Made by a program: the position numbers and the translations under genes | Assembly: GCA_002315685.1 (NCBI GenBank) | Contig: DCHX01000026.1 | Coordinates: forward strand, 1-22,416 | Length of the DNA: 22,416 nt | Direction of reading: 5' to 3' | Source of the DNA: Ruminococcaceae bacterium UBA1741 | GTDB taxonomy: Bacteria > Bacillota > Clostridia > Oscillospirales > Acutalibacteraceae | Shown here: positions 8,815-14,802 of the stretch, in pieces | How the letters are laid out: each line of letters begins with the position of its first letter | Numbering within the stretch: the stretch's first letter is position 1 | The notes under the pieces: model-generated | Seen by the model: only the letters and a program-made list of their open reading frames with translations | What the model was told of the DNA's origin: nothing | Databases searched by the model: none

Positions 8815-9824
8815 TTTGCGCCTCCTGAAAGGATATATTGTTCAAGTAAATCGCAGACACTTTCGATATCGGCTATGTCAACCACTTCGCAGTCGGTATG
8901 CATATTCCTAAGCGGTATTGATAAAAGTCCCGTTTTAACACCCATACCGCTAACCGAAATAACATCGCTGTCGGTACCTGTTCTACCGCCCATAACCTCG
9001 TTTTGAAAAGGAATTCGGTTATCAAAAGCAATAGTATTAAGCTTGTCCGTAACACAAGAATCCAAAACGGGAGATACGCCTATCATAACACCCTTTGACA
9101 AATATCCGCCCTCATTCTCACTAACATCGGGAGCGGTAGCAAAGGTAACATCAACGGCAATAGCCTCATCAGGAGCAATATCAAAGGTTGCGGGAATAGC
9201 ACCCCTCATACCGAGTTCTTCCGCATCAACAATAGAAAACACAACATTTATCGGTAATTTTTTACCGTAAAGGCGCCTTGCAACCTCGATTAAAGCGGTA
9301 ACACCCGCTCTGTCATCAAGCGATTTGCCCGTAACCCTATTGCCTATAAGCTCCTTAAAATCTTGATTAAAGGTAACAACATCGCCAAGAGAAATTATCT
9401 CTTTTGCCTTTTTGCCTAAACAAGTATCTATTTTCAAATCTTGAATATTTTCAAATTCCGGTTCGCATTTAAGTAGGTGCACAGGCGTACTTATAAACAC
9501 GCCGACAACCTTTTCTTTACCGTGAATAATAACCGTTTTACTCGGCAAAGTTCTTAAATCAATTCCACCGCAATTAGCAACCGTTAAAAATCCCTCATCA
9601 TCAACATTAGTAACCGTAAACGAAACTTGGTCAATATGGGCATCAAGCATCAAGGTATAGTCGCTTTCGCCCTTCATAACCCCCGAAAAGCTTAAATTGT
9701 TTTTACTTTTTTTGCACTCGCAATATTCACAAAGCTTTTGATAAGCATATCGGGAAGCCTCGTCAACACTCTTTACCGCATCTAAATTCGATAAATCGCA
9801 AAGGGTATCCTTAATAAAACTCAT
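8811..9824 (-). CDS. M42 family metallo-aminopeptidase (first of a tandem pair)
   Basis: A 337-residue peptidase of the same family as the next gene but clearly diverged from it. Ligands: H63 (LDAHIDQVS), D170 (SLDDRAG), E202 and E203 (DAEELGMRGA), D225 (AVDVT) and H309 (NMHTD), with GGRTGTDSD before the last ligand as in canonical members. Start choice is slightly uncertain. ATG 9824 overlaps the murD stop (ATGA) but is 13 nt from the AGGAGG. An in-frame TTG at 9833 is only 4 nt from that SD. I prefer the ATG because ATGA overlap recurs in this run. The adjacent pair suggests an old duplication or a two-subunit-type peptidase system. Confidence 0.93.
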   Translation of the reverse strand: MSFIKDTLCDLSNLDAVKSVDEASRYAYQKLCEYCECKKSKNNLSFSGVMKGESDYTLMLDAHIDQVSFTVTNVDDEGFLTVANCGGIDLRTLPSKTVIIHGKEKVVGVFISTPVHLLKCEPEFENIQDLKIDTCLGKKAKEIISLGDVVTFNQDFKELIGNRVTGKSLDDRAGVTALIEVARRLYGKKLPINVVFSIVDAEELGMRGAIPATFDIAPDEAIAVDVTFATAPDVSENEGGYLSKGVMIGVSPVLDSCVTDKLNTIAFDNRIPFQNEVMGGRTGTDSDVISVSGMGVKTGLLSIPLRNMHTDCEVVDIADIESVCDLLEQYILSGGAK

Positions 9825-11200
9825 AGGTTGCAAACAACCTCCTTAAAGTGATTGCCCCGAGCGGCAAAATTAGGATATGCGTCAAAGCTTGCACACGCAG
9901 GACTAAGTGTAACAATATCGCCCTTTTGTGCGGTTTTATAGATTTCGGCAACGGCTTCATCAATATTATTAACCCTGATAATTTCGGGATTTCCTTTGTA
10001 TCCGTCATATTCCCGCAAGGTCTTTTCGATTTTATCGGCAGTAGCACCGCAAAGATACAATGTCTTAACCTTTTCGACAACATAAGGCATCATAGGGTCA
10101 AAAGGAATATGCTTATCATATCCGCCGGCAATAAGAATTACCTTTTGGTCAAAGGCTTTAAGTCCCGCAATAGTTCTTGTAGGAGAAGATGCAATAGAAT
10201 CGTTATAATATTTTACGCCGTTTACTTCCCTTACAAATTCGATTCTATGCTCAACCCCCATAAACTCTCTTGCAACCTTTTTAATGCTGTCAAGTGAAAC
10301 ATAACCCCATACCGCAGTAATAGCCGCAAGATAGTTTTGAACATTATGGTCGCCTATTACGGCAATTTCTTTTCGGTCGATTACGGGAACATCTATTCCT
10401 CTGTATGCCATATGCAAAACTCCGTTTAAGTCAAGCCAAGCGCCGTTATGAAGCTTTCTTTCCATACTGAAACCTAACGACTGACCTCTTACAAACTGTC
10501 TGAAACCCTCGGTAATTTCGTTATCACGGTTAAGCACGGTACGGGAAAAAGCATTTTGGTGCATTAAAACATTTTTCTTTGCCTCTACATATTCATCCAT
10601 ATCCTTATGAATATCAAGATGATTAGGAGCAACATTGGTAACGATAGCAACATCGGGACTTTTTCTCATAGAGATAAGCTGGAACGAAGAAAGTTCAACT
10701 ACAACATAATCGTTTGGAGTAATGTTTTCTATTTCGGGAAGAAGAGGCTTTCCGATATTACCGCCCACAAACACTTTTTTGCCGTCAGCTTCAAGCATTT
10801 TTGAAACAAGTGTGGTAGTGGTGGTCTTACCGTCAGAGCCGGTAATGGCAAATATAGTAGCAGGACAAAGGTCAAAGAAAACCTCCATTTCGCTTGTAAC
10901 CGCAATACCTCTTTTTCGTGCCTTTTCAAGCTCGGGAAGATTAAAGCTCATACCCGGAGTTCTGAAAATAATATCAACTTCAAGGTCTTCAAGATAGTCC
11001 TCTCCGAGTTTAAGCTCTGCACCGGCATTTTCAAGCCTGTCGGCAAGCTCGCCTATTTGCTCACGGCTTCGCTTATCGCAGGCAAAAACTCTTGCACCCT
11101 TTTCGAGAAAGCTTAAAATAAGCGGAGTGTTGCTGATACCGATACCGCACATTGCAATTTTTTTACCGTTAAGTTTTTCAAAAAACTGTTTGCAATCCAT
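9821..11200 (-). CDS. murD: UDP-N-acetylmuramoyl-L-alanine--D-glutamate ligase
   Basis: Cytoplasmic Mur ligase adding D-glutamate to UDP-MurNAc-L-Ala in peptidoglycan precursor synthesis. The three domains are all present in 459 residues: the N-terminal Rossmann UDP-binding part (GIGISNTPL), the central ATPase with P-loop ITGSDGKTTTTT (about 119-130), GGNIG, ELSSFQL and NVAPNHLDIH, and the C-terminal glutamate-binding domain with HRIEFV, NDSIASSPTRT, GGYDKHIPF and LSPACASFDAYPNF. ATG 11200 has GGGAG at a 7-nt gap, 21 nt after the carboxypeptidase gene. It lies outside the usual dcw cluster, next to a peptidoglycan D,D-peptidase gene, so the pair may be co-expressed for wall metabolism. Confidence 0.96.
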   Translation of the reverse strand: MDCKQFFEKLNGKKIAMCGIGISNTPLILSFLEKGARVFACDKRSREQIGELADRLENAGAELKLGEDYLEDLEVDIIFRTPGMSFNLPELEKARKRGIAVTSEMEVFFDLCPATIFAITGSDGKTTTTTLVSKMLEADGKKVFVGGNIGKPLLPEIENITPNDYVVVELSSFQLISMRKSPDVAIVTNVAPNHLDIHKDMDEYVEAKKNVLMHQNAFSRTVLNRDNEITEGFRQFVRGQSLGFSMERKLHNGAWLDLNGVLHMAYRGIDVPVIDRKEIAVIGDHNVQNYLAAITAVWGYVSLDSIKKVAREFMGVEHRIEFVREVNGVKYYNDSIASSPTRTIAGLKAFDQKVILIAGGYDKHIPFDPMMPYVVEKVKTLYLCGATADKIEKTLREYDGYKGNPEIIRVNNIDEAVAEIYKTAQKGDIVTLSPACASFDAYPNFAARGNHFKEVVCNL

Positions 11201-11221
11201 AACTAATCTCCCAAATGATTT

Positions 11222-12106
11222 TTATTTAGCATACTTGTTTACATATTCTTCAAGGCAAATGCCCTCATCATTCATTTTTTCGGCAACCTTAATTCCGACA
11301 AATCTCCAATGCCAAGATTCATAAACTATGCCCGTAATATCCTGCTTACCCTTAGGATAACGAAGAATAAATCCGTACTCCTCGCCGTGTTTGGAAAGCC
11401 AAGTAAACATAGGTGTCGATTCAAATTCATCCTCGGCAATATTAAAGTCAACACAAAGTCCGGTGTTGTGTTCGCTTGTGCCCGGTCTTGCCACAACGGT
11501 AGCCGCCTTTGCTTCATCTCCGCCGACACTTCTTACTTGATTTTCAAAAAGTCTTTTTTGATAAGCATAGCTTCTGTACGGAGATAAAACTTTAAGGTTG
11601 ACACCCTCTCTTTGAGCCGCCCTTACCATAGCCGAAAGATACGGATAAACGCCACTGTGAATCATAGTGTTATTGTTATTGTTTCTCAAATCAGCATCAA
11701 TTTTCACAAGATAAGGACTAACCTCGTTATCATAAGATTCGGGCAACGGATTTTTTTCGTTTACAAGCAATATATTTTGATAGTTTTTATCGAGCTGATT
11801 ACCGGTAACCTCAACCTTAGATTTAACTTTACTTGCGACAACTGATTCGACTTTACTTGCAACAACCGATTCGTTTGACGAAATTATTTCGCTACTGCTT
11901 GAAATAATATCCTCGTTACTGCTTACAGAAACGGTTTCCTCGCTGCTCGTAGTTGTACTCTTCTTTTCGGTTTTCTTTTTTGACACTTTTTTTGAAGCAC
12001 AGGAAACGATAGAAACAATTATTCCGACAATAAGTAAAAATACCAAACATACAAGAATAATAAATCTTCGTCTTCTTTTTATTGCCATTTCCCTTTTATT
12101 CGACAT
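11222..12106 (-). CDS. VanY-type D-alanyl-D-alanine carboxypeptidase (M15B), membrane-anchored
   Basis: A 294-residue zinc D,D-carboxypeptidase that trims the terminal D-Ala of muropeptides outside the membrane. The catalytic domain (about 125-294) shows SPYRSYAYQ, the zinc motif SEHNTGLCVD (H213, D220) and ESWHWRF (E263 catalytic, H266 zinc). The N-terminus is basic (KRRRR), followed by a hydrophobic helix (about 15-35) ending in IVSC. C36 fits a lipobox, so this may be a lipoprotein instead of a plain membrane anchor. A Ser/Val/Lys-rich linker (about 40-100) holds the tandem repeat ESVVASKV x2. ATG 12106 has AGGG 8 nt upstream; ATG 12088 is too close to its SD. It lies 11 nt after lepA. Confidence 0.93.
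   Translation of the reverse strand: MSNKREMAIKRRRRFIILVCLVFLLIVGIIVSIVSCASKKVSKKKTEKKSTTTSSEETVSVSSNEDIISSSSEIISSNESVVASKVESVVASKVKSKVEVTGNQLDKNYQNILLVNEKNPLPESYDNEVSPYLVKIDADLRNNNNNTMIHSGVYPYLSAMVRAAQREGVNLKVLSPYRSYAYQKRLFENQVRSVGGDEAKAATVVARPGTSEHNTGLCVDFNIAEDEFESTPMFTWLSKHGEEYGFILRYPKGKQDITGIVYESWHWRFVGIKVAEKMNDEGICLEEYVNKYAK
11826..11873. repeat. 24-bp tandem duplication in the VanY linker
   Basis: Two adjacent 24-bp units (11826-11849 and 11850-11873) differ at two positions. They encode two copies of the 8-residue unit ESVVASKV in the disordered linker between the membrane anchor and the peptidase domain. Reading frame is preserved. This looks like recent slippage, which could change tether length. 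Confidence 0.9.
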
Positions 12107-12117
12107 CTGAGCATCCC

Positions 12118-13923
12118 TTATTCATCAAGTTTCAATACCGCCATAAAGGCATCCTTCGGTACTTCAACCGAGCCTAAACGACGCATTTTCTTTTTACCCT
12201 CTTTTTGTTTTTCAAGAAGTTTTTTCTTTCTCGTTATATCACCGCCGTAGCATTTTGCAAGTACATCTTTTCTCATAGCCTTAACAGTTTCTCTTGCGAT
12301 AATTTTACCGCCTACCGCAACCTGTACGGGTACTTCAAACAACTGTCTCGGGATATAATCTTTAAGCTTTTCGGCTATTCTTCTTGCTCTCGCATAAGAA
12401 TTAGAAGAATGAACTATAAACGAAAGCGCATCAACGGTATCTCCCGCCAACATAACATCAAGCTTCGAAAGCGTGGATTTCTTATATCCGGCAGGTTCAT
12501 AGTCATAACTTGCATAGCCCTTTGTTCTTGATTTTAAGGCATCAAAAAAGTCATAAACTATTTCGCCCATCGGCATAACATAGTGGATATCAACCCTATC
12601 ACCCATATATTTCATATCAATATATTCGCCGCGCCGTTCCTCGCAAAGCTGCATAATAGTACCGACAAAATCGCTCGGCGCATAAATATGAACATTAGCA
12701 ACGGGTTCAAGCGATTCTAAAACAGTAGCCGGGTCGGGATAGTTGGTAGGATTATCAACAAATACCGTTTCGCCGTTAGTTAAATTAAACTGATAAACAA
12801 CGCTCGGCGCAGTCGTAATTATGTCGAGGTTATATTCTCTTTCAAGTCTTTCCTCAATAATCTCCATATGGAGAAGTCCTAAAAATCCGCAACGGAATCC
12901 GAATCCCAAAGCCTTTGATGTTTCAGGCTCAAACAAAAGCGAGGCATCATTTAGTTGTAACTTTTCAAGCGCCTCTCTTAAATCGGGGTATTTTGCACCG
13001 TCAGCAGGATATATACCGCAAAACACAACGGGCTTTACATTCTTATAACCCGGTAACGCTTCGGTAGCACCATTTTCGGCAAGTGTGATAGTATCGCCTA
13101 CTCTTGCCTCCGAAACGGTTTTGATAGAAGCCGCAAGATAACCGACCTCTCCCGCTTCAAGAATATCACAAGACTCTAAATCAGTAGCGCTTTTTCGACC
13201 TACTTCAACTACATCAAACCGAGCACCCGTAGCAAGCATCTTGATTTTATCGCCGGTTTTAAGCTTACCGCTTACAACTCTGAAATAAACTATTACACCC
13301 TTATAAGGGTCATAATAAGAGTCAAATATCAATGCTTTAAGCGGTGCATTCCTATCGCCCTTCGGAGCAGGAACGCCGTTTACGATAAGCTCTAATACTT
13401 CTTCTACATTAAGACCGGTTTTAGCGGAAACAAGCGGAGCCTCGTCAGCAGGAATACCGATAATATCTTCAATTTCTTTTTTTATTCTGTCCGGTTCTGC
13501 CGAGGGTAAGTCAATTTTGTTAATTACGGGTAAAATTTCAAGTCCGTGGTCAACCGCAAGATAGGTGTTTGCAAGAGTTTGAGCCTCAATGCCCTGGGAA
13601 GCATCAACCACAAGAATAGCACCCTCACAAGCGGCAAGCGAACGGGAAACCTCATAGTTAAAGTCAACATGCCCCGGAGTATCAATTAAATTAAGCTCAT
13701 ACTTTTTTCCGTCTTTTGCAGTATAGTAAAGAGTAACGGCGTGTGCCTTAATTGTAATACCGCGCTCACGCTCTAAATCCATACTGTCAAGTATTTGTTC
13801 TTCCATATCACGGGTTGCAACAGATTCGGTAAGTTCGAGTAACCTATCCGCCAATGTCGATTTGCCGTGGTCAATATGAGCTACAATACAAAAATTTCTT
13901 ATATTTTCAAGTGGGAAAGACAA
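12118..13923 (-). CDS. lepA: Elongation factor 4 (LepA), TTG start
   Basis: Ribosome-associated translational GTPase (EF4). The GTPase motifs are clear: AHIDHGKST (about 16-24), RERGITIKA, DTPGHVDF and NKIDLPSAEPD. They are followed by the EF-G-like domains II, III and V and the LepA-specific C-terminal domain (CYGGDITRKKKLLEKQKEGKKKMR). Length 601 is normal. The start is TTG at 13923: AAGGAG lies 8 nt upstream, the predicted protein MSFPLENIRNFCIVAHIDHGKS aligns at the N-terminus with known LepA, and no ATG lies between. It is the first gene of the 13-gene minus-strand run, 11 nt from the next gene. The non-AUG start may limit its yield relative to its neighbours. Confidence 0.97.
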   Translation of the reverse strand: MSFPLENIRNFCIVAHIDHGKSTLADRLLELTESVATRDMEEQILDSMDLERERGITIKAHAVTLYYTAKDGKKYELNLIDTPGHVDFNYEVSRSLAACEGAILVVDASQGIEAQTLANTYLAVDHGLEILPVINKIDLPSAEPDRIKKEIEDIIGIPADEAPLVSAKTGLNVEEVLELIVNGVPAPKGDRNAPLKALIFDSYYDPYKGVIVYFRVVSGKLKTGDKIKMLATGARFDVVEVGRKSATDLESCDILEAGEVGYLAASIKTVSEARVGDTITLAENGATEALPGYKNVKPVVFCGIYPADGAKYPDLREALEKLQLNDASLLFEPETSKALGFGFRCGFLGLLHMEIIEERLEREYNLDIITTAPSVVYQFNLTNGETVFVDNPTNYPDPATVLESLEPVANVHIYAPSDFVGTIMQLCEERRGEYIDMKYMGDRVDIHYVMPMGEIVYDFFDALKSRTKGYASYDYEPAGYKKSTLSKLDVMLAGDTVDALSFIVHSSNSYARARRIAEKLKDYIPRQLFEVPVQVAVGGKIIARETVKAMRKDVLAKCYGGDITRKKKLLEKQKEGKKKMRRLGSVEVPKDAFMAVLKLDE

Positions 13924-13950
13924 TATTATTTCTCCTTATTGTTTATATAT

Positions 13951-13956
13951 ATTATA
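13951..13956 (-). promoter_or_regulatory. Possible -10 of the lepA-led operon
   Basis: TATAAT on the minus strand, about 28 nt upstream of the lepA start, would put transcription start near 13944, just before the AAGGAG. A convincing -35 is not present at 17-18 nt (CATTTA/TCATTT). An alternative TTGCAT/TATAAA pair would start within the SD. Treat as a weak call. Confidence 0.35.
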
Positions 13957-13986
13957 TACATACTTATGCAAAATAAATGATAACAT

Positions 13987-14024
13987 AAATTCCTAAAATT
14001 TACAAGTAAATTATATTGGAATTT
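13987..14024. repeat. Nested inverted repeat upstream of lepA
   Basis: The outer arms AAATTCC (13987-13993) and GGAATTT (14018-14024) enclose the inner arms AATTTAC (13997-14003) and GTAAATT (14006-14012). It lies between the xre terminator and the lepA promoter region and has no U-tract, so it is not a terminator. It could be a regulator binding site for lepA or a chance AT-rich palindrome. Confidence 0.5.
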
Positions 14025-14039
14025 CAAAACATTTTTAGA

Positions 14040-14073
14040 TAAAAATCCCCGAAAGCATTACACCTTCGGGGAT
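14040..14073 (-). terminator. Rho-independent terminator after the XRE gene
   Basis: On the minus strand, arms ATCCCCGAA and TTCGGGGAT (14045-14053 and 14065-14073) form a 9-bp GC-rich stem followed by a short U-run (14040-14044). It begins a few nt past the XRE stop codon and separates that gene from lepA. Confidence 0.85.
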
Positions 14074-14080
14074 ATAAATT

Positions 14081-14473
14081 CTATCTTTTTTTCGATTCCA
14101 TATAGACCTTATTAAAATAGTCAATAATTTTTTGAGCATCCTCTTTTGTCATAGTTCTGAACATTCTGATTGCATTTGTTTCAAGTATTGAAAGCGGTAA
14201 AATATCCGAAAAAGAAGGTTGTCCGAAAACAAGTTTCGGCACTTCGCTTCTATACGGATTTTCCTCTTTTCCGTACAGCAAAACATTTACGGAAACATTA
14301 TATAATTCCGAAAGCTTTTTAAGCATTTCAGGAGACGGATTTCCGTACTTCTCCATTCTCGCATAGGTATTTCGCTTCATATTAAGAAATTTAGCGGCAT
14401 CCTCCTGCGTAAGACCGGCGAGCTTACGGTATCCTGCTATTCTTTGGTTTACAGTGTTATTTTCAAAAGCCAT
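14081..14473 (-). CDS. XRE-family HTH transcriptional regulator
   Basis: A 130-residue DNA-binding protein. The N-terminal helix-turn-helix of the Cro/CI type spans about residues 7-63 (RIAGYRKLAGLTQEDAAKFL, NMKRNTYARMEKY, then MLKKLSELYNVSVNVLLYG). The C-terminal about 60 residues, including an FRTMTKEDAQKIIDYF helix, probably mediate dimerisation. ATG 14473 has GGAGG 5 nt upstream; the in-frame TTG at 14485 overlaps that SD and is rejected. It ends in its own terminator. Its promoter is not obvious close by, because the tRNA-Thr promoter on the other strand lies only about 20-48 bp upstream. The perfect-consensus promoter at 14761-14789 may serve it through a long leader. Targets are unknown. 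Confidence 0.9.
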   Translation of the reverse strand: MAFENNTVNQRIAGYRKLAGLTQEDAAKFLNMKRNTYARMEKYGNPSPEMLKKLSELYNVSVNVLLYGKEENPYRSEVPKLVFGQPSFSDILPLSILETNAIRMFRTMTKEDAQKIIDYFNKVYMESKKR

Positions 14474-14492
14474 ACAATCCTCCAAAAAATAC

Positions 14493-14521
14493 TTGACTTG
14501 AAAGTAATAAAAATGTATAAT
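14493..14521 (+). promoter_or_regulatory. Promoter of tRNA-Thr
   Basis: TTGACT (14493-14498), a 17-nt spacer, then a perfect TATAAT (14516-14521). The tRNA begins 12 nt after the -10 box. The promoter sits within the space upstream of the divergent XRE gene. Confidence 0.85.
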
Positions 14522-14532
14522 ATCAAATGCTT

Positions 14533-14608
14533 GCTGAAGTGGCTCAGATGGTAGAGCAGCTGATTCGTAATCAGCAGATCGTGGGTTCGAGTCCCATCTT
14601 CAGCTCCA
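14533..14608 (+). tRNA. tRNA-Thr (anticodon CGU)
   Basis: A 76-nt cloverleaf with the acceptor GCTGAAG paired to CTTCAGC and CCA encoded at 14606-14608. The anticodon arm is GCTGA / TTCGTAA / TCAGC, giving anticodon CGT (reads ACG, Thr). The T-loop GTTCGAGTC is canonical. It has its own promoter just upstream and two terminator-like hairpins just downstream, so it is a single-gene transcript. Confidence 0.97.
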
Positions 14609-14611
14609 GTC

Positions 14612-14650
14612 GAGAGCCTCGACACGCAAACGCGCAGTTGAGGTTCTTTT
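14612..14650 (+). terminator. Terminator-like hairpin, copy 1 of a 39-bp direct repeat
   Basis: Starts 4 nt after the tRNA CCA. Arms GAGCCTCGAC and GTTGAGGTTC pair fully on the plus strand using two G-U pairs, with an inner CGC/GCG helix around AAAC, and a run of T follows. On the minus strand the G-U pairs become A-C mismatches, so the hairpin belongs to plus-strand RNA. It most likely ends the tRNA transcript. Confidence 0.8.
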
Positions 14651-14705
14651 TTATTTTTAGTTTTTACCTCGCGTTTATATCTTTTTTTAACCAAATCAAC
14701 ACATT

Positions 14706-14744
14706 GAGAGCCTCGACACGCAAACGCGTAGTTGAGGTTCTTTT
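14706..14744 (+). repeat. Terminator-like hairpin, copy 2 of the 39-bp direct repeat
   Basis: 38 of 39 bases are identical to copy 1; the only change is C (14635) to T (14729) near the loop. It starts 94 bp after copy 1, with 55 bp of AT-rich sequence between the copies. It has the same hairpin plus T-run. No second tRNA precedes it. Possible readings are a tandem back-up terminator, a remnant of a lost second tRNA unit, or a repeated structured RNA element. Confidence 0.8.
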
Positions 14745-14760
14745 ATTTCTTCATCCTCTT

Positions 14761-14789
14761 ATTATATATCAAAACAATAATTTTGTCAA
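14761..14789 (-). promoter_or_regulatory. Perfect-consensus sigma-A promoter facing the 39-bp repeats and antisense to tRNA-Thr
   Basis: On the minus strand, TTGACA (14789-14784), exactly 17 nt, TATAAT (14766-14761). It lies 14 bp past the end of the DacF-like gene. Transcription would start near 14754, run through both 39-bp repeats and the antisense strand of tRNA-Thr, and reach the XRE gene about 280 nt on. No protein-coding ORF with an SD follows closely. It may be the xre promoter with a long leader, or the promoter of a small RNA. Confidence 0.75.
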
Positions 14790-14802
14790 TTTTTTTGGAA
14801 TT

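Noticed and set aside
9848..10297. A 149-codon plus-strand ORF opposite murD
   Set aside because: It lies wholly within murD, has biased cysteine/arginine/isoleucine content typical of a shadow frame, and lacks an RBS.
14449..14694. An 81-codon minus-strand ORF including the string GAEDGTRTHDLL
   Set aside because: It is the antisense translation of tRNA-Thr, a well-known artefact, and has no SD.
14612..14744. Attachment-site repeats of an integrative element at a tRNA
   Set aside because: The repeated unit is not the tRNA 3' end, only 55 bp lie between the copies, and there is no integrase.
14612..14744. A minimal CRISPR array
   Set aside because: Only two copies, each a hairpin with a T-run, and no cas genes; terminator-like structure explains it better.
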